DNA of 64,000 nucleotides, taken from positions 5,772 through 69,771 of the forward strand of contig CBDHDN010000006.1 in assembly GCA_965261585.1 (NCBI GenBank), read 5' to 3'. Below are positions 9,073 to 18,170 of this stretch, piece by piece. The translations under genes and the position numbers were made by a program. The notes beneath the pieces are model-generated. The model made no database searches, had not been told where the DNA came from, and was given only the letters and a program-made list of their open reading frames with translations. This DNA comes from CBDHDN01 sp965261585 (GTDB lineage: Bacteria > Pseudomonadota > Alphaproteobacteria > UBA6615). Position 1 is the first letter of the stretch; every line of letters begins with the position of its first letter.

Positions 9073-9164
9073 GTTCCGGTCCTCCTTGGACACTTCGATT
9101 AAGCCAATTCTGTGTCCAAGGAAATCGGGTCCGACTCACAAACACCAAACCGCCGGAGGTGACC

Positions 9165-10496
9165 ATGCGCGAAGAGCGCACCGTCCAGGGCAGTATATTC
9201 GATCTGTTTTCGCCGCACGAGATCGGTCGTGAACTCGCGGCGATGTCCGCCTGGCTCGACGGCGAGGCCGCGGTGGTGCGCCTGGTCGCCGCAGACCTCG
9301 GCATCGGTCGGGTCAGGCAGACCGGGCGCCACGGGCTGAGCGCCGATGCGGCGTTGCGCTGCGCGCTGCTCAAGCAGTACTTCCAGCTGAGCTACGAGGA
9401 GCTGGCCTTTCTGCTGTCGGATTCGGCATCGCTGCGCGCGTTCGCTCGACTGCCGTTCGGCTGGTCGCCGAAGAAGTCGGCGCTGCACAGCGCCATCGGC
9501 GCCATCGCCGCCGCCACCTTCGAGTGCCTCAACCGGATGCTGCTGGCGCGCGCCGCGACGGCCAAGCTGGAGAGCGGCGCCAAGGTCCGGTTCGACAGCA
9601 CGGTCGCCGAGACCGCCATCCATGCGCCCACCGACTCCAGCCTGTTGTGGGATGCCGTGCGGGTCATGGTGCGGCTGTTGCGTCAAGCCGACGTCGTGCT
9701 ACCCGCCTTGCCCTGGCGCGACCACACGCGCCTGGCCAAGAAGCGCGCCCGCGCCATCGAGTACAGTCGTGGCAACAACCGGCAGCGGCTGTACCGCGAG
9801 CTGCTCGCCAAGACCCGCGCGACGCTCGCCTATCTGCACGACGCCATGGCGCGGCTGGCCGACGATCCCGCGCCGGTGGCCGCGGCCTGGCGCGCCGAGG
9901 CCGAACACTTCGTGCCGCTGATCGAACGCATCATCGACCAGACCGAGCGCCGTGTCTTGCATGGCGAGAAGGTGCCGGCCGCCGACAAGCTCGTCAGTCT
10001 GTTCGAGCCCCATAGCGACATCATCGTCAAGAGCCGCCGCCAGGTCTCCTACGGCCACAAGCTCAACCTGGCCAGCGGCGCCAGCGGTCTCATCCTCGAC
10101 ATCGTCGTCGAGCAGGGCAACCCGGCCGATGCCGAGCGCTTCGTACCCATGGTCGACCGCCAGATCGCGATCTACGGCCGGCCGCCCAGGCAACTCGCCG
10201 CCGACGGCGGCTGCGCCAGCACCGGCAACCTCGCCGCCGCCAAGAACAAGGGCGTCGAGGACGTCGCCTTCCACAAGAAATGCGGCCTTGCCATCACCGA
10301 CATGGTCAAGAGCCGCTGGGTCTACCGCCGACTGCGCAACTTCCGCGCCGGCATCGAGGCCGCCATCTCATGCCTCAAGCGCGCCTACGGTCTGGGCCGC
10401 TGCACCTGGAAGGGGCTCGAACACTTCAAGTCCTACGTCTGGGCCGCCGTCGTCGCCCACAACCTCGCCGTGCTGGCCCGCCGCAAACCGGCATAG
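9165..10496 (+). CDS. Transposase, DUF772/DDE_Tnp_1 type (ISNCY-like)
   Basis: This protein of about 443 aa has an N-terminal DUF772-like region (LSADAALRCALLKQYFQLSYEELAF) and a DDE core: VRFDSTVAETAIHAPTDSSL, QLAADGGCAS and a C-terminal RNFRAGIEAAISCLKRAYGL. This is the pattern of large IS5/IS1182-related transposases often filed as ISNCY. The ATG at 9165 has GGAGG 5 bases upstream. I could not define the element ends. The 158 bases after the stop (10497-10654) show no gene and probably belong to the element's 3' end. Confidence 0.88.
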   Translation: MREERTVQGSIFDLFSPHEIGRELAAMSAWLDGEAAVVRLVAADLGIGRVRQTGRHGLSADAALRCALLKQYFQLSYEELAFLLSDSASLRAFARLPFGWSPKKSALHSAIGAIAAATFECLNRMLLARAATAKLESGAKVRFDSTVAETAIHAPTDSSLLWDAVRVMVRLLRQADVVLPALPWRDHTRLAKKRARAIEYSRGNNRQRLYRELLAKTRATLAYLHDAMARLADDPAPVAAAWRAEAEHFVPLIERIIDQTERRVLHGEKVPAADKLVSLFEPHSDIIVKSRRQVSYGHKLNLASGASGLILDIVVEQGNPADAERFVPMVDRQIAIYGRPPRQLAADGGCASTGNLAAAKNKGVEDVAFHKKCGLAITDMVKSRWVYRRLRNFRAGIEAAISCLKRAYGLGRCTWKGLEHFKSYVWAAVVAHNLAVLARRKPA

Positions 10497-10654
10497 CCGC
10501 CAACCCGACACGTCCGATCCACCAGCACCGACGGCCGCCGATCCCGCCGGCCTGCCTCGATCACGCGCCGCTCGTCACCGGCACCCCGTCACTGGACTCT
10601 GGAACGCATCTACAGCCCCCGTACCCACAAAACACGTCGCTCAAACGCGCAGCC

Positions 10655-11311
10655 TTACACTAAATCTAGTCGTTTATGGATGGCGAACGAGCCCCTCAGG
10701 GCGCCGGCCTCGATTGCATCGCCCGGCATCAACGGCACGATCAGCGCCGCGGCGTCGCGCGTCCGGTTCAAGATGGGGTCCGTCGCGTTGCCGGCCTCGC
10801 CGTCGATGTACATCTGCGTGACGAAGGCGTTGGCGCCGCCGGGCCGCGTCACGGCGTAGTGAATGTGTGGCGTGCGCCCGGGGTAGGGGACCGGGCGGAT
10901 CGTGCGAAAACGATAGGCGCCGGCGCCGTCGGTGATGGTCCGGCCATAGCCCTGGAAGGCGGGGTCGATCGGTGCGCTCGACCGGTCGCCAGGGTGGTGA
11001 TAGCGGCCGAAGCCGTTCACCTGCCAGATCTCGACCAGCGCATCGGCCACCGGATCCCCATTGGTGTCGACGACACGGCCGGAGACGTGGGTGATCGTCC
11101 CGGCGGGACCTTGGCTCTGCCCCCGGACCGTGGCCAGGCCGTTGTCGCGGTCGGCCGGCAGGGCGCGCGGGTAGAACGGCCCGCGGGCCTGCCGCGGCGT
11201 CGCCGCGAGCGCCGCCAGCGCCGGCGTGGCGCAGTACGCCAGCAACGCGGCGCCGGCCGCGGCCTGGCCGAGCAACCGTCGGCGGCTGTGTCGTTGGATG
11301 AGCGGGTACAT
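10655..11311 (-). CDS. Intradiol ring-cleavage dioxygenase, Tat-exported
   Basis: The protein is about 218 aa and starts MYPLIQRHSRRRLLGQAAAG, with a twin-arginine type signal followed by a hydrophobic Ala-rich core. The catalytic domain resembles the protocatechuate 3,4-dioxygenase beta chain: GRVVDTNGDPVADALVEIWQ, then the non-haem Fe(III) ligands Tyr (GRYHHPGD), Tyr (PVPYPGR) and two His (TPHIHYAV). It would open catechol-type rings between the hydroxyls. Natural substrate unknown. The ATG at 11311 has GGAGGAGG 5 bases upstream. The 3' end lies very close to the upstream IS remnant, so the last residues may be altered. Confidence 0.83.
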   Translation of the reverse strand: MYPLIQRHSRRRLLGQAAAGAALLAYCATPALAALAATPRQARGPFYPRALPADRDNGLATVRGQSQGPAGTITHVSGRVVDTNGDPVADALVEIWQVNGFGRYHHPGDRSSAPIDPAFQGYGRTITDGAGAYRFRTIRPVPYPGRTPHIHYAVTRPGGANAFVTQMYIDGEAGNATDPILNRTRDAAALIVPLMPGDAIEAGALRGSFAIHKRLDLV

Positions 11312-11452
11312 GGCTGCCTCCTCCACATCGCGGGTCTCTGTTCACCTCAACACGGTCGACCGGTCCGGAGTCCGTCGCCGGCCGTGTGTGCACACAATGA
11401 AACCGCACCCCCAAGGCATTAGGCCGGCGCGATTTTTCACGCATCGCGGCCA

Positions 11453-11480
11453 TTGACTGTGGGCGCGATCATGGCATACT
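11453..11480 (+). promoter_or_regulatory. Candidate promoter of rplM-rpsI
   Basis: TTGACT at 11453-11458 and CATACT at 11475-11480 are 16 bases apart, about 80 bases before the rplM start. The -35 box is nearly ideal and the -10 box matches 4 of 6. It is placed as expected for the ribosomal protein pair. Confidence 0.5.
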
Positions 11481-11562
11481 CCGCGGCCGCGCAGGGACGC
11501 GGGCGAGCGGCTCCTGCAGCAACGTTTTCCGCAAGAGTGTAGAGACGCAAGAGATAGAGACG

Positions 11563-12042
11563 ATGGCACTGCCACAATTCAAGACCTATTCCGCGAAGCC
11601 GTCCGAGGTGACCGCGAAGTGGTGGCTGGTCGACGCCGAGGACCTCGTGCTCGGCCGGATGGCGACGACGATCGCGACCCGGCTGCGCGGCAAGCACAAG
11701 GCGATCTACACGCCGCACATCGACTGCGGCGACCACGTGGTCGTCGTCAATGCCGAGAAGGTGCGGCTGACCGGGAACAAGTTGGCCGACAAGCGCTATT
11801 ACCGCCACACCGGCTGGCCGGGCGGCTTGAAGGAGCGTGTCGCCGGCGACATCCTGGCCGGCCGGCACCCTGACCGCGTCGTGCGCAAGGCCGTCGAACG
11901 CATGCTGCCGAAGGGGCCGCTGGGCCGTCAGCAGCTGAAGAAGCTGCGCGTCTATGCCGGCACCGATCATCCCCACACGGCGCAGGGGCCCGAGGTTCTG
12001 GACGTCGCCGCCATGAACCCCAAGAACAAGAGGAGCGCCTGA
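11563..12042 (+). CDS. rplM: 50S ribosomal protein L13
   Basis: This 159-aa protein has the L13 pattern: WWLVDAEDLVLGRMATTIA, GDHVVVVNAEKVRLTGNK, YYRHTGWPGGLKE, and AVERMLPKGPLGRQQLKKL near the C-terminus. L13 is an early assembly protein of the large subunit. The length suits alphaproteobacterial L13. It is followed after 4 bases by rpsI, the conserved bacterial pair. Confidence 0.98.
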   Translation: MALPQFKTYSAKPSEVTAKWWLVDAEDLVLGRMATTIATRLRGKHKAIYTPHIDCGDHVVVVNAEKVRLTGNKLADKRYYRHTGWPGGLKERVAGDILAGRHPDRVVRKAVERMLPKGPLGRQQLKKLRVYAGTDHPHTAQGPEVLDVAAMNPKNKRSA

Positions 12043-12046
12043 TCCG

Positions 12047-12529
12047 ATGGCCGGAGAGAACACCATCGAGGCGCCGGATGCCGCGCCACCGCCCCTCGCA
12101 GAGCTTGTGCCGGTAGCGCCGCCGGAGCCGAAGATCGACGACCGCGGCCGGACCTACGCAACGGGCAAGCGCAAGGACGCCGTTGCCCGCGTGTGGATCA
12201 CGCCGGGCACGGGCCGGCTGATCGCCAACGGGCGCGAGGCCGTAACGTATTTTGCCCGCCCGGTGCTGCGTATGATCCTGGCCCAGCCGTTCCAGCTGAC
12301 CGAACGCGCCGGCCAGTACGACATCGATTGCACGGTCAAGGGCGGTGGTCTGTCGGGTCAGGCCGGCGCCGTGCGCCACGGCATTTCGCGCGCCCTTGCG
12401 CTGCGCGAGCCCGAGCTGCGGCCGGTGTTGAAAAAAGCCGGTATGCTGACCCGGGACGCCCGCGTCGTCGAGCGCAAGAAATACGGCCGCGCCAAGGCGC
12501 GACGCAGCTTCCAGTTCTCGAAGCGCTAA
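12047..12529 (+). CDS. rpsI: 30S ribosomal protein S9
   Basis: This 160-aa protein has an Ala/Pro-rich N-terminal extension of about 35 residues, as seen in alphaproteobacterial S9. The conserved core follows (YATGKRKDAVARVWITPGTG, GQAGAVRHGISRALA) with the invariant basic C-terminus KKYGRAKARRSFQFSKR, whose tail reaches the ribosomal P site. It is co-transcribed with rplM and followed by a strong terminator. Confidence 0.98.
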   Translation: MAGENTIEAPDAAPPPLAELVPVAPPEPKIDDRGRTYATGKRKDAVARVWITPGTGRLIANGREAVTYFARPVLRMILAQPFQLTERAGQYDIDCTVKGGGLSGQAGAVRHGISRALALREPELRPVLKKAGMLTRDARVVERKKYGRAKARRSFQFSKR

Positions 12530-12553
12530 GCCGAACGACATCCTCTTTCGTGC

Positions 12554-12585
12554 AAAAGGGGCGCCCGGCGGGGCGCCCCTTTTTC
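12554..12585 (+). terminator. Rho-independent terminator after rpsI
   Basis: A perfect 9-bp GC stem (GGGGCGCCC, 12558-12566, with 12571-12579) has a 4-base loop. It is preceded by A4 and followed by T5. It lies 28 bases after the rpsI stop. Confidence 0.9.
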
Positions 12586-12633
12586 GTTTAGGGGTGCGTT
12601 GCCGGGGGTCGATCCCGGTGGGAGTATGGACAC

Positions 12634-13584
12634 ATGGGCGCAACGGTTTTCATCGACGGTGAAGTGGGCACCACGGGCCTGCAGATCCGCAACCGGCTGG
12701 ACGGGCGGGGCGACATCTCGTTGCTGCACCTCGATGGTGACGCGCGTAAGGATCCGGCCGCCCGCAAGGCCGCGCTGGCATCGGCGGACGTCGCGATCCT
12801 GTGCCTGCCCGAGGACGCCTCGCGCGAGGCCGCGGCGCTGAGCAGCGGCACGGCGGCGCGCCTGATCGACGCCTCGATCGCCTACCGCACCGATCCCGAC
12901 TGGGTGTTCGGTTTTCCGGAATACGCGCCCGGTCAGCGTGCTCGAATTGCCTCGGCCCAGCGGGTCACGAACCCAGGCTGCTACGCCTGCAGCGCCATCG
13001 CCATGCTGTATCCGCTGGTCATCCGCGGCCTGATCCCGGCCGACCATCCGGTGACCCTTAACGCCGTCTCGGGCTACTCCGGCGGCGGCCGCAAGCTGAT
13101 CGAGACGTTCGAGGATCCGGCGGCCGAGAACGCCACCGACAGCGTGTTTTATCACTACGGCCTCGACCTCGAGCACAAGCACGTCGAGGAGATCCGCGTG
13201 CATGCCGGCTTGGCCCACCGACCCGTCTTCGTGCCCAGCGTTGGCCGCTTCGCCCAGGGCATGATCGTCGCGCTGCCGCTGCCGCTGTGGTCGCTGCCCG
13301 GCAAGCCGACACCCGCGGACCTTCACGCCGCGCTCGCCGAGCACTACGCCGGCGACCGCTTCGTCGTCGTGGCCGGGCCCGAGGACGCCGCGGCCCACGC
13401 CGCGCGTCTCGACCCGCAAACGCTCGCCGGCACCAACGAGATGCGCCTCTACGTGTTCGCGAACGCGGTCCACGAGCAGGCCGTGGTCGCCGCCGTGCTC
13501 GACAATCTGGGCAAGGGCGCCGCCGGCCAGGCCGTACAGAATCTCAATCTCATGCTGGGCCTCGACGAGGCCGTCGGGCTTTAG
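12634..13584 (+). CDS. argC: N-acetyl-gamma-glutamyl-phosphate reductase (type 2)
   Basis: At 316 aa the protein is close to the short type 2 ArgC. The start MGATVFIDGEVGTTGLQIRN gives the NADP-binding segment. The catalytic Cys is in VTNPGCYACSAIA, followed by SGYSGGGRK and a conserved His region (VPSVGRFAQGM). It catalyses the third step of arginine biosynthesis: NADPH-dependent reduction of N-acetylglutamyl phosphate to the semialdehyde. It follows rplM-rpsI, an arrangement common in alphaproteobacteria, but has its own transcription start region after the terminator. Confidence 0.95.
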   Translation: MGATVFIDGEVGTTGLQIRNRLDGRGDISLLHLDGDARKDPAARKAALASADVAILCLPEDASREAAALSSGTAARLIDASIAYRTDPDWVFGFPEYAPGQRARIASAQRVTNPGCYACSAIAMLYPLVIRGLIPADHPVTLNAVSGYSGGGRKLIETFEDPAAENATDSVFYHYGLDLEHKHVEEIRVHAGLAHRPVFVPSVGRFAQGMIVALPLPLWSLPGKPTPADLHAALAEHYAGDRFVVVAGPEDAAAHAARLDPQTLAGTNEMRLYVFANAVHEQAVVAAVLDNLGKGAAGQAVQNLNLMLGLDEAVGL

Positions 13585-13601
13585 GCCCACACAGTTCTCA
13601 G

Positions 13602-13681
13602 CTTGTCTTGGCCGGGCCCGACCCGGCCATCCATGTGCGCGCAACGCCGCCCTGGATACCCGAATCAAGTCCGGGCATGAC
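13602..13681. repeat. Alphaproteobacterial-type intergenic palindrome
   Basis: The stretch between argC and hpt has the form cttGGCCGGGcccgACCCGGCCatcc ... ccctGGATacccgaatcaAGTCCGGGcatgac. Such 'CCGGGCTTGACCCGG ... CCTGGAT' palindromes recur between genes in many alphaproteobacteria. Two nested inverted repeats are visible. No gene is seen here. Confidence 0.6.
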
Positions 13682-13708
13682 TGGAAAACGCGCAACGGGT
13701 CGGCTAGC

Positions 13709-14251
13709 TCAGCTCAGCGCGCCGATGTAGGGCAGGTCGCGGTAGCGTTGGGCGTAGTCGATGCCGTAGCCGACGACGAAGCGGTCGGCAATCGTGAACC
13801 CCACCAGATTGGCCTCCATGTCGACGATGCGCCGGCTCGGCTTGTCGAGCAACGCGCAGGTGACGACCGGATCGGCGCCGGCCTTGCGCAGGGCGTCGCG
13901 CGCCCAGCGCAGCGTCCGCCCGGTGTCGAGGATATCGTCGATCAGCAGCACGGCCCTGCCGGCTATGTCGCCGGGCAGGTCGCCGGTGATGGCAAGCTCA
14001 CCCGCGCTTTCGGTTGCGTCGCCGTAGCTCGACACGGTCAGGAACTCGACCCGGCAGGTGAGGCCGCGGGCGTGCAGGGCCCGCAACAGATCCGCGGCAA
14101 ACATGAAGCTGCCCTTCAACAGGGCGACGGCCACGACCTCCCGCGGCAGCAGGGCCGCGAGTCCGTCGCCGAGCGCCAGCACGCGCTGCGCGATCTGGTC
14201 AGCGTCGAACAGCGTCTCGATGGCCGGGGTCGCGGCGGTGACGGCTGACAT
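13709..14251 (-). CDS. hpt: Hypoxanthine phosphoribosyltransferase
   Basis: This 180-aa protein has the PRPP-binding motif VLLIDDILDTGRTL and the earlier LKGSFMFAADLLRAL segment. The C-terminal region (VDMEANLVGFTIADRFVVGY) is typical of Hpt. It salvages hypoxanthine (and often guanine) to nucleotides with PRPP. It is transcribed convergently with argC and divergently from the carbonic anhydrase gene. Confidence 0.93.
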   Translation of the reverse strand: MSAVTAATPAIETLFDADQIAQRVLALGDGLAALLPREVVAVALLKGSFMFAADLLRALHARGLTCRVEFLTVSSYGDATESAGELAITGDLPGDIAGRAVLLIDDILDTGRTLRWARDALRKAGADPVVTCALLDKPSRRIVDMEANLVGFTIADRFVVGYGIDYAQRYRDLPYIGALS

Positions 14252-14394
14252 CGATTTGCGCGCGCCTGCGCGGCTGTTGCGGGCTCGCTCAGCTTACCGT
14301 GTGTAACCGGCGGCGCAAGGGCGGAGTTGTAAGACGTCGGTTCGTTGGCAAGAACGGGTGGGCGGCGCGGCGACCCCGGTCATATACTCGTGCC

Positions 14395-14919
14395 ATGTCC
14401 GCCCTCATCCTGCCATACCGGGACAAGCGACCGGTTATCGCCACCGACGCCTTCGTCGCGCCAACGGCCTGTGTCATCGGCGATGTCGAGATCGGCGCGC
14501 GGTCGAGCCTCTGGTTCGCAGTCGTCGTTCGCGGCGACGTCAACGACGTCCGCATCGGCACCGGCACGAACGTGCAGGACGGCACGGTCATCCACGTCAG
14601 CAGCACGGCTCAGGGCACCACCATCGGCGACGATGTCACGATCGGCCACCTGGCCCTTGTCCACGCCTGCACGCTGGAGGACGCCTGCTTCGTCGGCATG
14701 AAGGCCTGTGTCATGGATGGTGTCGTCGTCGAGACCGGTGCCATGGTCGCCGCCGGGGCCTTGGTGACGCCGGGCAAGCGGGTCCGCGCCGGCGAGCTGT
14801 GGGCCGGCGTCCCGGCCCGGCCGGTGCGCGCGCTGACAGCGTCGGAAGTTGCCGGGTTCCGGGAAACGGCGGCGCGCTATTGCGCCCTGGCGGCCGAATA
14901 CCGCGCGGCCGTGCGATAG
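14395..14919 (+). CDS. Gamma carbonic anhydrase family protein
   Basis: This 174-aa hexapeptide-repeat protein forms a left-handed beta-helix (repeating V-I-G-D / T-I-G-D patterns). It contains the putative metal ligands in GTVIHVSS and the pair in TIGHLALVHAC, and ends in a helix (ALTASEVAGFRETAARY). The family includes CaiE/YrdA-like proteins. Carbonic anhydrase activity is often unproven, and a ferripyochelin-binding annotation is a historical alternative. The ATG at 14395 is chosen because it begins the conserved SALILPYRDKRP segment. Confidence 0.88.
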   Translation: MSALILPYRDKRPVIATDAFVAPTACVIGDVEIGARSSLWFAVVVRGDVNDVRIGTGTNVQDGTVIHVSSTAQGTTIGDDVTIGHLALVHACTLEDACFVGMKACVMDGVVVETGAMVAAGALVTPGKRVRAGELWAGVPARPVRALTASEVAGFRETAARYCALAAEYRAAVR

Positions 14920-14925
14920 GAAACG

Positions 14926-16773
14926 CTATTCCGTCGTGCGGAGTTTGACGTAGGCACCCGGCGCGTCCTCCAGCGGCGTCAGCTTGCCGTCACCGGGGAT
15001 GCGCGCCGGCGCCTGCGGTCCCGTGGCCTTGGCCAGCCATTTGAGCCACTCGGGCCACCACGAGCCGTCATGTTTGGCCGCGCCGTTGAACCAGCTGTCG
15101 GCGTCCTTCGCCTTGCGCGCGTTCGTCCAGTAGCAGTACTTCTGCGCCGCCGGCGGGTTGACGACCCCGGCGATATGGCCCGACGCCGACAAGCAGAACT
15201 TGACCGGCCCACCGAATACTTGCGTCGCCGCATAGGTCGAGCGCCACGGCGCGATATGATCCTCTCGTGTCGACAGCAGGAAGGCGGGCGTCTCGATGCG
15301 GCCGAGGTCGATCGGCACGCCGGCGAGCTCGATGCCGCCGGGCCGTACGAGCTGGTTCTCCTGGTACATCTTGCGCAAATAGAACGTGTGCATGGCCGCC
15401 GGCATGCGCGTCGAGTCGCTGTTCCAGTACAGCAGGTCGAACGGGAAGGGATCCTTGCCCAACAGGTAGTTGTTGACGACGAAGGACCAGATCAAATCGT
15501 TCGCGCGCAGCATGTTGAAGGTCGTGGCCATCTCACTGCCGTCGAGGTAGCCGGTGGCCGACATCCGTGTCTCCAGGCTCGTCAGCTGTTCCTCGTCGAT
15601 GAAGACGCCGAGCTCGCCAACCTCGCTGAAATCGGTCATCGCGGCGAGAAACGTGGCGGTCTTGACGCGCGCGTCGCCTTGCACCGCCATGTAGGCGAGC
15701 GTGCAGGCCAGCAGCGTGCCGCCCAGGCAATAGCCGACGGCATTGATTTCGGCCTCGCCCGTCGCCTGCTCGATGGCCTGCAACGCCGCCAGCGGGCCCT
15801 CGAGCATGTAGTCTTCGAACGTCTTGGCGGCGAGCTTGCGGTCCGGATTGACCCAGGAGACAACGAACACCGTCAGTCCCTGGTCGACGCACCATTTGAT
15901 CAAGGAGTTTTCGGGCCGCAGGTCGAGGATGTAGAACTTGTTGATCCAGGGCGGGATGATCAGCAGCGGCCGCTGGTGCACCGTCTCGGTTGCCGGCGCG
16001 TATTGCAGGAGCTGCATCAGCGCGTTCTGATAGACGACCTTGCCCGGTGTCACTGCGATATTGCGGCCGACCTCGAAGGCGTCCTCATCGGTCTGGCTGA
16101 TGCGCAGCTGACCGCCGCCGCGCTCCAGGTCGGCCAGCAAATTTTCCAATCCGTGAACGAGATTCTCGCCGCCGGTCTCCACGGTCGCGCGCAGGACCTC
16201 GGGGTTCGTGGCGATGAAGTTCGACGGTGCCATGGCATCGACGAACTGGCGGGTATAGAAGTCGACCTTCCGGGCAGTCTTGTCGTCCAGTCCGTCGATG
16301 TCGTTGACCGCCTTCTGCACCCAGCGGGCCGAGAGGAGATACGATTGCTTGATGTAGTCGAACAGGACGTTCTCGTCCCAGGCGTCGTCACGGAACCGCC
16401 GATCGCCCTTCGGCGGCGTTATCACGGGCTCGACGTCGTGGCCGAGCATGCGCTCGGCCGTCGCCTGCCACAGCTGGGAGTAGCCCTGCCACAGTTCCGC
16501 CTGGGCCTGCCAGAGTTGTGCCGGATTGGCCATCATGCGCGCCGTGAGCTCGAGGAAGGCGGTACCGATGCTGAGCGGATCGGCCATGCCGATGCCGCCG
16601 CTGGGCGCGCTGTCGCCGGGGCTCTCCTGCTGCGTGATGAAGTCGCTGACCAGCCGCTGGCTGCGCTCGGCGATGCGTGCCATGGCGCGGGACAGCTCCA
16701 CCGGGTCGGGAACGCGGGGGTCGGCGGCGCGGGCGTCGGCGGCGCGGGAGTCCCCTTGCTGTTGATCCGCCAT
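14926..16773 (-). CDS. phaC: Class I poly(3-hydroxyalkanoate) synthase
   Basis: This 615-aa alpha/beta-hydrolase-fold enzyme has the PhaC lipase-like box GYCLGG (nucleophile Cys349), an Asp in STREDHIAPW (Asp505) and a His in SASGHIAGVV (His533). These make the complete catalytic triad. It polymerises hydroxyacyl-CoA into storage polyester at the granule surface. Length and N-terminal domain fit class I, which needs no PhaE or PhaR partner subunit. No phaA, phaB or phasin genes lie next to it. It is divergent from the OmpA-like lipoprotein gene. Confidence 0.95.
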   Translation of the reverse strand: MADQQQGDSRAADARAADPRVPDPVELSRAMARIAERSQRLVSDFITQQESPGDSAPSGGIGMADPLSIGTAFLELTARMMANPAQLWQAQAELWQGYSQLWQATAERMLGHDVEPVITPPKGDRRFRDDAWDENVLFDYIKQSYLLSARWVQKAVNDIDGLDDKTARKVDFYTRQFVDAMAPSNFIATNPEVLRATVETGGENLVHGLENLLADLERGGGQLRISQTDEDAFEVGRNIAVTPGKVVYQNALMQLLQYAPATETVHQRPLLIIPPWINKFYILDLRPENSLIKWCVDQGLTVFVVSWVNPDRKLAAKTFEDYMLEGPLAALQAIEQATGEAEINAVGYCLGGTLLACTLAYMAVQGDARVKTATFLAAMTDFSEVGELGVFIDEEQLTSLETRMSATGYLDGSEMATTFNMLRANDLIWSFVVNNYLLGKDPFPFDLLYWNSDSTRMPAAMHTFYLRKMYQENQLVRPGGIELAGVPIDLGRIETPAFLLSTREDHIAPWRSTYAATQVFGGPVKFCLSASGHIAGVVNPPAAQKYCYWTNARKAKDADSWFNGAAKHDGSWWPEWLKWLAKATGPQAPARIPGDGKLTPLEDAPGAYVKLRTTE

Positions 16774-16942
16774 TTGGCAATCCTTTATATTTCGCTGGTT
16801 TTGTAAAGTCTTGCCGATCCGTGTCGGCGGGCCGGAGCGGCGGCTCTATATCATGCCCACCATAGGGGCGCACGGCAAATAGGGTTCGGGGTATAGTGCG
16901 AACCGGCAGGCACATTTCGCGGGACATCGGGAGTCTGCGACC

Positions 16943-18094
16943 ATGAATTTGGCGGCAATACCGGGGCGTATCCTCGGCTGGCGTGGACTGCGGCGCGGAC
17001 GGGTTCGCCACGCGAAGCTCGCGCTCCTGGTGATGACTGCGTTCCTCACGGCGTGCGCGATTCCGGATCGCCTCGATCCACGCCGTCTGTTCCGTGACAA
17101 TGCGCCGGCGCCGGAGACGGTCGCCGGGGCCGAGACCCGCACCGCCGGCGAACAGCAGATTGCGCAGAGCGGCGGCGAGCCCTATCCCGAGGTCGGGTCC
17201 GTGCCGGCGCGTCCAGCGGGCATCGAGCCGTCGAGCCGCCAACAAGTCGTCGATGGCCTGATCGCCGATCGCCAGAACGCGCGCTACACCGACGAGGCGA
17301 TCCGTCCGCTGGAGCCGCCGCCGAGTCAGGTTGCCAGCACCGCTGCGGTCGCGGTCGAGCCGGCCCCAGCGCCGGTACCCGCGCCCGCCACGGTCGTGGC
17401 CCGCGCTGCCCCTGCCACCGCGCCGGTGCCCCCGGTGCCGCCGGCGGTCCCGGTGGGCGGACCAGTGCGGGTTGCCCCGACGGCGGTCACCATTCCGCCG
17501 GTCGCCGATCCGGACGTTATTTTTCCAGCGGGCGGCGAGGAGCCGCCGCCGTCGCCACGCCTCGGCGCCGGGGTGCCGGCGCGGATAATAACGACCCCGG
17601 CGCGCATCACGGTGCCACCGCCGGCGGCGCTGCCGCCGCGGCCCAGCGAGGTGCCACGCGACAGCTTCCAGCAGGCTGCACTGACGCCGCTGGCGCCACT
17701 GCCCACACCGAACCGTGGCGTCGGCAGCCCAGGTGGCCTGTTGACCCAGATTGCGACGATCCAGTTCGCCAACGACTCGACGCGGCTGACCCAGCTCGAC
17801 CGGCGGATCCTTGCCCAAGTCGCCACCTTGCATGGGCAGTTGGGCGGTGCCGTGCGGGTCGTTGGCCATTCGAGCGCGCGCACGCGCCAGCTCGTTCCGG
17901 CGGCGCACGCGCTTGCGAACGCGAAGCTCTCGCAGGCGCGCGCCGATGTGGTCGCCAGGGCCCTGGCCGAGTTCGGCGTCGATCCGCGCGCCATCGTCGT
18001 CGAGGCGCGGGGCGGCGACGACCCGCTCTACAGCGAGTCGATGCCGACAGGTGAAGCCGGCAACCGCCGCACAGAGGTTTTCATTGTCCGCTAG
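16943..18094 (+). CDS. OmpA-like lipoprotein with Pro/Ala-rich linker
   Basis: This 383-aa protein has a hydrophobic segment at about residues 28-38 ending in the lipobox FLTAC, suggesting lipidation at a Cys near residue 39. A long Pro/Ala/Val-rich linker follows (about 125-250). The C-terminal OmpA/MotB-type domain (about 270-383) contains IQFANDSTRLTQLDRRIL, VRVVGHSSART and NRRTEVFIVR, a peptidoglycan-binding fold. It probably tethers the outer membrane to the wall. The N-terminus before the hydrophobic stretch is long for a lipoprotein, so a later start is possible. Confidence 0.82.
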   Translation: MNLAAIPGRILGWRGLRRGRVRHAKLALLVMTAFLTACAIPDRLDPRRLFRDNAPAPETVAGAETRTAGEQQIAQSGGEPYPEVGSVPARPAGIEPSSRQQVVDGLIADRQNARYTDEAIRPLEPPPSQVASTAAVAVEPAPAPVPAPATVVARAAPATAPVPPVPPAVPVGGPVRVAPTAVTIPPVADPDVIFPAGGEEPPPSPRLGAGVPARIITTPARITVPPPAALPPRPSEVPRDSFQQAALTPLAPLPTPNRGVGSPGGLLTQIATIQFANDSTRLTQLDRRILAQVATLHGQLGGAVRVVGHSSARTRQLVPAAHALANAKLSQARADVVARALAEFGVDPRAIVVEARGGDDPLYSESMPTGEAGNRRTEVFIVR

Positions 18095-18151
18095 GGGCTC
18101 GATGCCGCCGGGTGGTCGCTATCGGCCAGCCGGATTGAACCATCCCGCCTA

Positions 18152-18170
18152 TTGATTCTGTGGGCTGATT
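18152..18170 (-). repeat. Fragment of dispersed intergenic element (inverted)
   Basis: These 19 bases are the exact complement of 1634-1652 (AATCAGCCCACAGAATCAA). They lie alone in the 255-base gap before the aminotransferase gene. The rest of that gap (18095-18349) shows no convincing gene. Confidence 0.55.

Larger units (their letters stand above)
8081..9138 (-). mobile_element. IS3 family element, copy 1 (1058 bp, truncated)
   Basis: From 8081 to 9138 the sequence is nearly identical to IS3 copy 2 (34828-35885). It lacks the first 356 bp of the element, which are replaced by the IS21 end. The intact end at 9138 is the complement of TGAGTCGGACCCGATTTCCT. It retains orfA and the N-terminal two thirds of orfB, both on the minus strand. 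Its intact end lies only 20 bases before the DUF772-type transposase gene. Confidence 0.9.
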
